The notes under the pieces: generated by a model
What the model was told of the DNA's origin: nothing
Seen by the model: the letters and a program-made list of their open reading frames with translations, nothing else
Databases searched by the model: none
Made by a program: the position numbers and the translations under genes
Assembly (NCBI GenBank): GCA_018650165.1
Contig: JABIGM010000017.1
Coordinates: forward strand, 1 to 55,660
DNA length: 55,660 bases
Direction: 5' to 3'
Origin: Methanobacteriota archaeon
GTDB taxonomy: Archaea > Thermoplasmatota > Poseidoniia > Poseidoniales > Poseidoniaceae
Shown here: piece by piece, positions 19,724-28,112 of the stretch
Layout of the letters: each line of letters starts with the position of its first letter
Numbering within the stretch: the stretch's first letter is position 1

Positions 19724-20863
19724 ATGGCAGAAATGTGGATTACAATGGGGCCTCAGCACCCAATGACTCATGGTTTGTGGACTCTACGTGTAAAAGTAGA
19801 CGGGGAAACCGTTACAGATACCGAAGCGGAGCTAGGTTACATACACCGCGGTGTCGAAAAAATATGTGAAGCAAGAGACTTCACACAAATCACTCCATAC
19901 TGTGACCGCCTTTGCTATGTTAGTGCAATGACATGGGCACATTCGTACATAATGGCAGCAGAAGATCTTCTCGAAGCAGAAGTTCCTGAAAGAGCAGAAT
20001 ATATCCGCCTTATGGCCGCTGAAGTTCAGCGCCTTGCTAGCCACTTGATGTGGCTAGGTGCTTTTGGGCCCGATATCGGAAATCTAACTTTGATGACTTG
20101 GTGTCTTCGTGACCGTGAAATGTTCCTCGACTTATTGCAAGAACTCGGAGGTTCCAGAATGCACTATAATTACCCGCGTGTTGGCGGAGTAAAGAGAGAT
20201 ATTCCAATCGGTTGGGCAGACCGTATGAAAGCCAAAGTCAAATTATTCGAAAACCGAATTAATGAATACGAAATGCTTCTCGACGAATCAACAATTTGGC
20301 TAGTTCGACTTCAAGGTGTTGGATATGCAACAGCAGAAGACCAGCTTAATGCTGGAGTCACAGGACCAAATATTCGTGCCGCTGGAGTAAATACAGATGC
20401 ACGATGGACTAACCCCTACTCGGTATACGACCAGGTAGATTGGGAGCCAGCAGTTGAGAAACCAACCAGTGTAAAAGGTGCAGATTGTTACGACCGTTAC
20501 CGAGTTCGTATGGAAGAGATGCGCCAATCATGCCGTATGCTATTGGATGCGATTGAGAAAATCCCAGGCGGTGCAAATACACATTACCAACCCGGTGATG
20601 AAATGATTTTGACAAAGGCGCCAACCCGTGCCCCAGAAGGCGCTACTGGATTCAGTACCTATGAGTGCACACGCGGGGTATCTAATTTCTACATTCAAGG
20701 AGGGGGAGATGGAAGAGGTAAGAACCCATATCGATTATCAATACGCTCTCCTATGTTTATTACAATTCCATATGTGGCCAAGACAATGATTGGTTACAAG
20801 ATAGCAGACATACCTGCAATCATGGGTAGTTTCGACCCATGTATTGGGGAGACTGACCGTTGA
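19724..20863 (+). CDS. nuoD: NADH-quinone oxidoreductase-like subunit D (49 kDa, quinone site)
   Basis: The 379-residue protein is a full-length 49-kDa subunit. The quinone-site loop GPQHPMTHG lies near residues 8-16, and the GYIHRGVEK helix, the PRVGGVKRDIP segment and the C-terminal SFDPCIGETDR are all recognisable. Family members are related to the large subunit of NiFe hydrogenases but lack the nickel cysteines, as here. It starts at ATG 19724 behind GAGGTG that includes the nuoC stop. Confidence 0.95.
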   Translation: MAEMWITMGPQHPMTHGLWTLRVKVDGETVTDTEAELGYIHRGVEKICEARDFTQITPYCDRLCYVSAMTWAHSYIMAAEDLLEAEVPERAEYIRLMAAEVQRLASHLMWLGAFGPDIGNLTLMTWCLRDREMFLDLLQELGGSRMHYNYPRVGGVKRDIPIGWADRMKAKVKLFENRINEYEMLLDESTIWLVRLQGVGYATAEDQLNAGVTGPNIRAAGVNTDARWTNPYSVYDQVDWEPAVEKPTSVKGADCYDRYRVRMEEMRQSCRMLLDAIEKIPGGANTHYQPGDEMILTKAPTRAPEGATGFSTYECTRGVSNFYIQGGGDGRGKNPYRLSIRSPMFITIPYVAKTMIGYKIADIPAIMGSFDPCIGETDR

Positions 20864-20873
20864 GGTGATTATC

Positions 20874-22388
20874 ATGAATGATTGGCTTGGACTTCACGAC
20901 TTTATCTATTACCGCACCCGCGAGGCTGCAAATTTCTTATTGGAAGATACATTCCTCGAAGCTTCTGCAAACGATATTGCATTCTTCGTATTCACGCTTG
21001 TAACTTGTCTGATTACCTTTGGTGGAATTATGGGATCAATGTTCATGATTCTCTGGATCGAGAGAAAATTCTATGCGCGAGTAAACGACCGTCGCGGTGC
21101 AACAACCGCTCTCCGCTCTTTGTGGGTCGGAGAGAACGGAGTTACTGCGGGAGAATGGTGGAACATGGTTCCATTCGGTCTTGGCAAACCAATTGGAGCA
21201 ATCAATGGTTGGCTGAATAAAGTCGCCGGAAATTCAGGACACACTCATGAAATGGTCAACCGTGTAGGAAACCGTTCGTGGTACGGAGTTACAATTTTCC
21301 CTGGTTTCTTCCAAAACCTTGCAGACGGAATGAAATTTTTAATCAAGGAACATATGGTGCCTAATCGTGCCGACAAAGTAATTTTTGAATTAGCACCATT
21401 CCTTGTTATCTCTTCTACCATTATGATCCTAGGAATGGTTCCTCTTTCGAGTGGAATCTATGGTGCAAACCCCGAGTTGTCGGTTCTCTTTGCGTTTGCA
21501 ATTTTCGGAATAGCACCTCTCGGAGTCTTCTTTGCAGGCTGGTCATCTAACAACAAGTATACACTACTTGGAGGCATCAGAAGCGCTGCACAACTAACAG
21601 CATATGAAATTCCATTGCTACTATCTATTCTAGGAGTATGCATAATGGCGGGTTCATTCAATTTCCTCGAAATCATACACTTCCAGCACTCATCTGGAAC
21701 TTGGTTATTTTTCTTGATGCCTCTTGGTGCTGTTTTGTTCTTGGTAAGTATGATCGCTGAAGTTGAAAGAATTCCATTCGATATGCCAGAAGCAGAAGCC
21801 GAACTCGTTGAGGGTTGGTGGACTGAATATGGTGGAATGAGATTCGGATTACTATTTGCTGCTGAATACATGCGTGTATACGCAGCAAGCATTCTTTTCG
21901 CTCACTTCTTTATGGGCGGATGGCATGCACCATTCGCTGGAACAATCGGCTCCATTCCATACCTCGGAGCTGCATGGTTAGCAATACCTGGCGTAATTTG
22001 GACATTGTTGAAGGCTTGGTTTATTTTCACAGTAGTGTTTGTTTGGGCGCGTACTGCATTGCCTAGGATTAGAACTGACCAAATTCTCGAATTTGGTTGG
22101 AGAATGCTTCTTCCTCTTGCAGTACTACAAGTTGCTATTGCAATTGTATACCGTTTGTACTTCTTTGACGCAGGTGCAATATCTGATACAATCGCAGGTG
22201 GCTGGGCTTGGGACCTCACAATTCAAGGATTCACTATACCATGGGGATTGCCAATAGTAACAACATTGTTCTGGGCTGGTCTCTTTTGGGTTCTGATGAA
22301 AGATGAGAATATTGAAGAGAATGAAGAACGTATGTATCACATTCGAACAATGACTCCTGCGGGAACGCACACCGCAGGAAAGGAGTGA
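20874..22388 (+). CDS. nuoH: NADH-quinone oxidoreductase-like subunit H
   Basis: The 504-residue membrane protein is longer than a typical NuoH (about 320-420). It has multiple membrane helices, the WIERKFYARVNDRRGA segment near residues 60-75 and the acidic loop AEVERIPFDMPEAEAELVEG near 296-315, which are the hallmark of subunit H at the quinone entry site. The extra length includes an insertion around residues 80-150 that contains the helix region GVTIFPGFFQNLADGMKFL. The frame extends upstream to 20844, but GAGGTGAT at 20862-20869 selects ATG 20874. Confidence 0.94.
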   Translation: MNDWLGLHDFIYYRTREAANFLLEDTFLEASANDIAFFVFTLVTCLITFGGIMGSMFMILWIERKFYARVNDRRGATTALRSLWVGENGVTAGEWWNMVPFGLGKPIGAINGWLNKVAGNSGHTHEMVNRVGNRSWYGVTIFPGFFQNLADGMKFLIKEHMVPNRADKVIFELAPFLVISSTIMILGMVPLSSGIYGANPELSVLFAFAIFGIAPLGVFFAGWSSNNKYTLLGGIRSAAQLTAYEIPLLLSILGVCIMAGSFNFLEIIHFQHSSGTWLFFLMPLGAVLFLVSMIAEVERIPFDMPEAEAELVEGWWTEYGGMRFGLLFAAEYMRVYAASILFAHFFMGGWHAPFAGTIGSIPYLGAAWLAIPGVIWTLLKAWFIFTVVFVWARTALPRIRTDQILEFGWRMLLPLAVLQVAIAIVYRLYFFDAGAISDTIAGGWAWDLTIQGFTIPWGLPIVTTLFWAGLFWVLMKDENIEENEERMYHIRTMTPAGTHTAGKE

Positions 22389-22397
22389 GGTGAGAAT

Positions 22398-23360
22398 ATG
22401 GCATCACATCCACATGGTAAACCGAACTTTAGAAACCTCTTTTGGTACCCGTTTAAGATAACAGGATTGACTTTCCTTCGAACATTCGATTTTATTGGTC
22501 GTAGGTTCTCAAGTGGCTACCACAATACAACTCATCCAGAATTTACGCACCCAGGCGATATTGTAAATTCTAAGAAAACTAAGCACTTGAATGACATTAC
22601 TGCAAATCATTACGCTCCAGACCGTTCAGGTACAGACCTAACTCCTACTGTTTGGAAACCCCAGACTGTAAATTACCCCTATGAGAGAATTGAAGAAATT
22701 GAACCATGGTTATTCGTTCCAGGTAATTATAATGGTAGAATTGGGGTAATTTGGGAAACCTGTACCGCATGTAAAATGTGTGTGAACATTTGTCCAAACT
22801 CTTGTCTCCACATGACTACTGAATTGCGAGTCGATGTATTGGATAGTGCAGATGGCGAATGGGAAGGATATGGATCCGAACTCGAAGTCGGTAAATTTGC
22901 CGCCGTTGAGGTCCCTGAAGTGGCAGAATCAATAGATTCGTTTATTCTAGCAACAGCGCACACCGATGTCCCTAACGAATGGAGATTTGGAGAAGTGCTT
23001 GATTTGACTGGCGACAGTGCAAGGATGCGCTGGAATGATAGTGGCGAAGAAGACATTGTGTCACTAGATACCCTCTATCCTGCAGATGACCAAATCGTTT
23101 CAGGAAGAATTGACCTTGGCCGTTGTATGTTCTGTGGTTTGTGTATGGAAGCATGTAACTTCACATCATTCTTCATGACTAACGAGTATGATGGTATGTC
23201 CGGATTTACTCGACAAGAGTTGTGGATGGATGCCAGCAGAACACGAGTTCTTGTTGGTGACCACCAAGAGGCAGTTGATGCTGAACTTGCTAAGAGGGCA
23301 AGGAAGGAACGTGACAAGCGAGCCAAGAAAGCAGCAAAGTCAGTTGCAGGGGAGGCTTGA
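22398..23360 (+). CDS. nuoI: NADH-quinone oxidoreductase-like subunit I with an inserted domain
   Basis: The 320-residue protein has two ferredoxin-type 4Fe-4S motifs: CTACKMCVNICP (C122, C125, C128, C132) and CMFCGLCMEAC (C243, C246, C249, C253). These carry electrons to the N2 cluster in NuoB. In ordinary NuoI the two motifs lie about 35 residues apart; here the gap is 110. The extra segment (about 140-238) contains GEVLDLTGDSARMRWNDSG, which looks like a small SH3/Tudor-type beta barrel. The proline usually following the last cysteine of motif two is Asn. The C-terminal tail is Lys/Arg/Ala-rich. It starts at ATG 22398 behind GAGGTGA. Confidence 0.9.
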   Translation: MASHPHGKPNFRNLFWYPFKITGLTFLRTFDFIGRRFSSGYHNTTHPEFTHPGDIVNSKKTKHLNDITANHYAPDRSGTDLTPTVWKPQTVNYPYERIEEIEPWLFVPGNYNGRIGVIWETCTACKMCVNICPNSCLHMTTELRVDVLDSADGEWEGYGSELEVGKFAAVEVPEVAESIDSFILATAHTDVPNEWRFGEVLDLTGDSARMRWNDSGEEDIVSLDTLYPADDQIVSGRIDLGRCMFCGLCMEACNFTSFFMTNEYDGMSGFTRQELWMDASRTRVLVGDHQEAVDAELAKRARKERDKRAKKAAKSVAGEA

Positions 23361-23362
23361 AA

Positions 23363-23638
23363 ATGGACATTGGAGTTTATTTTGAAAGCGGTATGTTCTT
23401 TTTGATGAGCACCGTTGTAATCGGGGGCGCTCTTGGATTAATTTACATGCAGAGAGTTGCACACTCGATGATGTGTTTGATATTCTGTTTCATGGGAGTT
23501 GCAGGAATCTTCATTCTAATGGGTGCTGAATTCCTTGCAGTTATCCAAATCCTAGTTTACCTCGCTAGCGTAATGCTGGTAGTTTTATTCGGTATTATGC
23601 TGACTAGAAGGCAAATCTTAGAGGAGGATTTTGAATGA
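23363..23638 (+). CDS. nuoJ: NADH-quinone oxidoreductase-like subunit J, N-terminal half
   Basis: The 91-residue membrane protein matches the first part of NuoJ: helices at about 10-25, 33-52 and 56-75, with MGAEFLAVIQILVYLASVM as the conserved core around the pi-bulge helix. In many archaea subunit J is encoded as two genes, and the next frame supplies the second half. GGAGG at 23351-23355 selects ATG 23363. The stop overlaps the next start by four bases (ATGA). Confidence 0.9.
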   Translation: MDIGVYFESGMFFLMSTVVIGGALGLIYMQRVAHSMMCLIFCFMGVAGIFILMGAEFLAVIQILVYLASVMLVVLFGIMLTRRQILEEDFE

Positions 23639-23907
23639 GATTACTTTCCATTCTTGCAAGAGTCGGCCTAGTATTCTTGGGCGCAGTTCTAGTTTCAGCG
23701 GTTTCAGCAGATATTGTGTGGGAGGATTCTTCCGATAAAGAAATCACAACTAGCGACCTCGCTTCTGCATTATTTGGCGAATGGGCATTACCATTGCTAG
23801 CACTCGGGTTTTTGATGGCCATGGCAATGGTTGGAGCAGCATATCTTGTTCGTGATGAACGTCTTGTGAATCTCGAATGGGAACTTAATGGAGGCGAAAA
23901 AGAATGA
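23635..23907 (+). CDS. nuoJ2: NADH-quinone oxidoreductase-like subunit J, C-terminal half
   Basis: The 90-residue product has two membrane helices (about 5-27 and 52-72) separated by an acidic loop, a layout expected for the second part of a split NuoJ. Sequence alone would be hard to assign, but its position between NuoJ-N and NuoK, and four-base overlaps on both sides, support it strongly. Confidence 0.8.
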   Translation: MRLLSILARVGLVFLGAVLVSAVSADIVWEDSSDKEITTSDLASALFGEWALPLLALGFLMAMAMVGAAYLVRDERLVNLEWELNGGEKE

Positions 23908-24206
23908 TAGATCCAGCATGGGTTTCAGGCTTAGCAGCCATCTTATTCATAATTGGACTATGGGGAGCATTCAGCCGTAAGAATGCAATCGTAGTTCTGA
24001 TGTGCATTGAATTAATGCTCAACGCAGTAAATTTACAATTTGTAGCAGCAGCTAATCATTGGGGAGATGTAACCGGATGGGTATATGCCATCTTTGCAAT
24101 AGCAATCGCAGCTGGAGAAGTTGCAATTGGATTAGCAATCTTCCTCTCAATGTATGGCCAGCATGAAACGATTTCTCTAGATGAGGTAAATCTACTAAAG
24201 AACTGA
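23904..24206 (+). CDS. nuoK: NADH-quinone oxidoreductase-like subunit K
   Basis: The 100-residue protein has three membrane helices and the two conserved buried glutamates of subunit K, one in MCIELMLNAVNL (about 33-44) and one in AAGEVAIGLAI (about 70-80). It forms part of the proton path between the quinone module and the antiporter subunits. Its ATG overlaps the preceding stop; its own stop lies within the Shine-Dalgarno sequence for nuoL. Confidence 0.95.
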   Translation: MIDPAWVSGLAAILFIIGLWGAFSRKNAIVVLMCIELMLNAVNLQFVAAANHWGDVTGWVYAIFAIAIAAGEVAIGLAIFLSMYGQHETISLDEVNLLKN

Positions 24207-24215
24207 GGTGATATC

Positions 24216-26399
24216 ATGAGTGAAACCGGAATCATCGATTATGCTGTACTAATCCCTTTGCTACCAATGCTAGCATTCCCAGTAATTCTGTTCCTTGGAA
24301 AGATATTCAATGGAACGCCTGGCTGGGTAAAGAATGCCAAGGAAGGAGGAATCATTGCTCTAACTGTAATGGGAGCTAGTCTCGTTCTTACATTGCTATT
24401 AATCAAAGAACATCTTCATCACATTGGGTCAACCAATGTATTCACTTGGTTTGAATCGTCGTGGTGGAACCCGGGCGCAGATGTTGCAATTACTACGAAG
24501 GTATTTGGATTTGGAATCCATATTGATCATCTAACTGTAATGCTGTTATTCGTAGCAGCATTCCTATGTTTCCTAATCAATGTCTTCTCGATTGGTTACA
24601 TGAATACTGACCCAATTAACGATAATCGCAATCATCGTTTCTATGCAGAATTTGTATTGTTTTGTAGCGGTATGTTAGGTATGGTTCTAGCAGATTCATT
24701 CCTTTGGTTATTCATATTCTGGGAGTTAATGGGACTTTGTTCATATCTTTTGATTGGATTTTATTGGGAGAGACCAAGTGCATCTTATGCCGCTAAGAAA
24801 GCCTTCTTGACTACAAGAGTAGGAGACGTTTTCCTGATTATTGGTCTAGTAATGCTTTGGAATTTGTTTGATGGACATCTCGATTACGCGTATGTATTCG
24901 ACCCAGTAAATATCGCTGCAGTTAACTCAGGTGATTTGCAAATCGCCCTTGGAATGATGTTCATAGGAGCTGTTGGAAAGTCTGCACAATTCCCACTCCA
25001 TGTTTGGCTACCCGATGCTATGGAAGGGCCGACTCCAGTTTCTGCACTTATTCACGCAGCGACAATGGTTAACGCAGGATTATATCTCGTTGCTAGAATG
25101 TTCCCATTCTTCAGTGGTGCAGAATTAGGCGCACTCTCAACACTTGCAATCATCATTGCATGTATTGGTGGAATTACGGCTGTTATGGCAGCATTGATTG
25201 CATTCGTACAGATGGATTTGAAGAAAGTTCTAGCTTATTCTACAATGAGTCAGTTAGCCTACATCTTCACAGGATTAGGCTCTGCTCTTTGGTTTGCAAA
25301 CAATGGACACGATGATTTAGCAGCATTCGCAATGGGCGCATCTCTATTCCACCTATTCAATCACGCAATGGCCAAAGGAATGCTGTTCATGGCATCCGGT
25401 TCTGTGATTCATGAGATGCATCACGCACATCATGAAGTTGCACATCACGACGATGATCACCATGATGACCACTTCGATGCTCAATCTATGGAGAACATGG
25501 GTGGGCTGGCAAGTAGAATGCCAATCACAGCAACTGCAATGTTTGTTGGAAGCATGTCGATAATTGGAATACCATTCATAGGCGGATTCTGGTCTAAGGA
25601 AGGAATCATCTCTAGCGCATGGCAAGTCGCTCTCAAAGAACCAATATTCCTTCTACCTGCATTGCTAATACTAATCGGCGCAGGAATGACTGGATTTTAC
25701 ATGTCCCGCATGTGGTTCATGACTTTTGCAGGAAAGCCAAAGACGGAAGTCGCAGAGAAGGTTCACGAGCAAACCGCTTGGATTCCAATCCCTCTTGTTA
25801 CTCTAACTGTAATGACTCTTGGAGCGGTAGTACTAGCGGGAATGCATGCAGGTAACTGGTTAGGGAACTTTGAAACTGGGCATTATTCTAACTTCTTTGA
25901 TGGATTTGGTACAGAAATAGAACATGTTTTCTTGAATCACGACCCATTCTTAATGATACTAACATATGTTGCAATTGGCCTTTCACTAGTATTAGGGCCA
26001 TCGTTTGCTATGGCCCTTTATGGCGGTAGTTTAGATGGTGGCAAGAAAGCAAAACCTTGGATGCAGTGGGCGATAAACCTCTCTGCAAAAGTAAATAAAA
26101 ATTCCAATTTTGATAACAGTAAGTGGGCAAATTCAAGTCTTTCAGATTCATTGCATAAGCGATTACATTTCGATGCAATCTATGACGCGGCAGTGATGAA
26201 GATAGTCGTTGGATTTGCTAATTTATCAGCAATGTTTGATTCCAAGGTAATCGATGGAGCAATCAAGACAATTGAATCTACCAGCCAAAATGCATCACGA
26301 AAGATACGTTCACTTACCACAGGCAGTGCTCGTGATTACATAATGATGGCAGCACTAGGAACATTAGCAATTTTCATTCTATTATGGGGGGTGGCTTGA
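24216..26399 (+). CDS. nuoL: NADH-quinone oxidoreductase-like subunit L (antiporter-like)
   Basis: The 727-residue protein has the antiporter-like core with FWELMGLCSYLLIGF near residues 168-182, PLHVWLPDAMEGPTPVSALIHAATMV near 262-287 and the C-terminal lateral-helix region expected of NuoL. An enlarged loop at residues 399-419 contains ten histidines and five aspartates. This loop replaces the short LALHHE-type loop before MGGL in usual NuoL. NuoL pumps a proton at the tip of the membrane arm. It starts at ATG 24216 behind GAGGTGAT. Confidence 0.95.
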   Translation: MSETGIIDYAVLIPLLPMLAFPVILFLGKIFNGTPGWVKNAKEGGIIALTVMGASLVLTLLLIKEHLHHIGSTNVFTWFESSWWNPGADVAITTKVFGFGIHIDHLTVMLLFVAAFLCFLINVFSIGYMNTDPINDNRNHRFYAEFVLFCSGMLGMVLADSFLWLFIFWELMGLCSYLLIGFYWERPSASYAAKKAFLTTRVGDVFLIIGLVMLWNLFDGHLDYAYVFDPVNIAAVNSGDLQIALGMMFIGAVGKSAQFPLHVWLPDAMEGPTPVSALIHAATMVNAGLYLVARMFPFFSGAELGALSTLAIIIACIGGITAVMAALIAFVQMDLKKVLAYSTMSQLAYIFTGLGSALWFANNGHDDLAAFAMGASLFHLFNHAMAKGMLFMASGSVIHEMHHAHHEVAHHDDDHHDDHFDAQSMENMGGLASRMPITATAMFVGSMSIIGIPFIGGFWSKEGIISSAWQVALKEPIFLLPALLILIGAGMTGFYMSRMWFMTFAGKPKTEVAEKVHEQTAWIPIPLVTLTVMTLGAVVLAGMHAGNWLGNFETGHYSNFFDGFGTEIEHVFLNHDPFLMILTYVAIGLSLVLGPSFAMALYGGSLDGGKKAKPWMQWAINLSAKVNKNSNFDNSKWANSSLSDSLHKRLHFDAIYDAAVMKIVVGFANLSAMFDSKVIDGAIKTIESTSQNASRKIRSLTTGSARDYIMMAALGTLAIFILLWGVA

Positions 26400-28112
26400 T
26401 TGAGTGGCACTCAAAGTCTAGATATTAAGAACAAGGAGTTCATGCTAGTTGGCGGTCTTTTAATCTTGGTTGCAGGTCTTATGGCCTTCTTCCCTTCAAT
26501 GAATAGTTCAGGTGAAACTGATTGGATAAGCATTCCACTTGTTGGATTCCCAATAGTGGTTAGCTGTATTTTGCTTGCATTCGCAAGCCAAGAAAAGCGT
26601 TCGAGAAAGGAGATCATTGCATCACCAATTCGTTTGTTTACATTATGTGCATCGTTGATTCCACTTGCGATATCTACCGCACTTTTCTTCGATTGGTTAA
26701 TTCTTGTCGATTGGGATCTAATGTACAATGAGTACGCACTAGAAGAAGAATACCTTTGGATAGAGTCTATTGGGGCATCTTGGCATGTTGGGATGGATGG
26801 TTTGTCCTTCCCAATGGTTTGGCTAACTACTTTCTTAGTACCAGTTACAATTGTCATGACCTGGAACGAAAAGCACGGAGCGACATATTTCCCTCTTCTA
26901 CTGATGATGGGTGGAGCATTAATTGGTGTATTCGTAGCACTCGATTTGTTCCTATTCTATGTCTTCTGGGAATTGACATTGATTCCAATGTTCTTCCTAA
27001 TTCTAAAATGGGGCGGTAAAGACCGCAGATATGCTGCTCAGAAATTCTTCATCTATACATTCTGTGCATCAGTTATCATGCTCTTGGGATTGATAACTCT
27101 CTACTTCCTACAGCCCGAATCTAGTGGTTCGGGTTACGGGACAGTAACAGGACGTACATTTGACATGACTGCACTATTTACCAATGCAAGGTCAAAGAAT
27201 GCGGGAGATAGTGTATTCCTTGGCAAAGATATGCAGAACATTTTGTTTGCAATGCTGATGTTAGGATTCTTGGTCAAGTTACCAGCGGTTCCTTTCCACA
27301 CTTGGCTTCCCGATGCACACGTACAGGCACCTACTGGGGGCTCGATGCTACTGGCAGGTGTAATGCTAAAGATGGGAGCATATGGAATGCTCAGAATACC
27401 AATTGCAATATTCCCCGATGCCCTTGTATTCTATCAGGACATCATTATGGCAATAGGTTTGATATCCCTCGTTTGGGGAGCAGTAGTTTGTTTAGGACAA
27501 ACTAATCTCAAGCGCATGGTAGCTTATTCTTCAGTGTCTCACATGGGTGTAATTCTTCTAGGAATTGCAAGTATGCAGCCAATCGGATATGCAGCCGCAC
27601 TGTTCATGATGTTCGCACACGGAATCATTTCACCAATGCTATTCGCAGTATGTGGTGCATTCAAGCATCATTATCATTCGATGGAAATTGGTGATATGCG
27701 TGGCATGGCACGTTGGTCTCCATTCTTGGCAGTCTACATGATGTTTGCATGGATGGCAAGTTTAGGTCTACCTTTACTTGCAGGGTTCGTTGCAGAATTG
27801 ATGGTATTACTTGCATATTGGCCAGCATATGGCTGGTGGATATTATTGCCAGGATTTGTGTTAGCAATAACCGCAGCATACTACTTGTGGTCAATGCAAC
27901 GTACAATCTTTGAGGGTGGCGATGAAGGCCAGCCTCCAGAATCTCTGAAAGGAGAAACACCACCAGATATTACTCTTCCAGAGAATATCGGTATGATAAT
28001 TCTAGCAGTGTTTACTGTGATCTTTGGAATATTCCCATTCATCGCATTGGGAATGATGGACCAATGGGCTGTGGCTCTCTTCGAGGGTGTATTCATAACA
28101 GGGGGTATCTGA
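26400..28112 (+). CDS. nuoM: NADH-quinone oxidoreductase-like subunit M (antiporter-like)
   Basis: The 570-residue membrane protein has the NuoM signature: LFLFYVFWELTLIPMFFLI near residues 183-201, VPFHTWLPDAHVQAPTGGSMLLAG near 298-321, and LKRMVAYSSVSHMGV near 371-385. It starts with TTG 26400 directly after the nuoL TGA, with GGGGGTGG inside the end of nuoL as the ribosome site. The subunit is one of three proton-pumping antiporter homologues in the complex. Confidence 0.95.
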   Translation: MSGTQSLDIKNKEFMLVGGLLILVAGLMAFFPSMNSSGETDWISIPLVGFPIVVSCILLAFASQEKRSRKEIIASPIRLFTLCASLIPLAISTALFFDWLILVDWDLMYNEYALEEEYLWIESIGASWHVGMDGLSFPMVWLTTFLVPVTIVMTWNEKHGATYFPLLLMMGGALIGVFVALDLFLFYVFWELTLIPMFFLILKWGGKDRRYAAQKFFIYTFCASVIMLLGLITLYFLQPESSGSGYGTVTGRTFDMTALFTNARSKNAGDSVFLGKDMQNILFAMLMLGFLVKLPAVPFHTWLPDAHVQAPTGGSMLLAGVMLKMGAYGMLRIPIAIFPDALVFYQDIIMAIGLISLVWGAVVCLGQTNLKRMVAYSSVSHMGVILLGIASMQPIGYAAALFMMFAHGIISPMLFAVCGAFKHHYHSMEIGDMRGMARWSPFLAVYMMFAWMASLGLPLLAGFVAELMVLLAYWPAYGWWILLPGFVLAITAAYYLWSMQRTIFEGGDEGQPPESLKGETPPDITLPENIGMIILAVFTVIFGIFPFIALGMMDQWAVALFEGVFITGGI

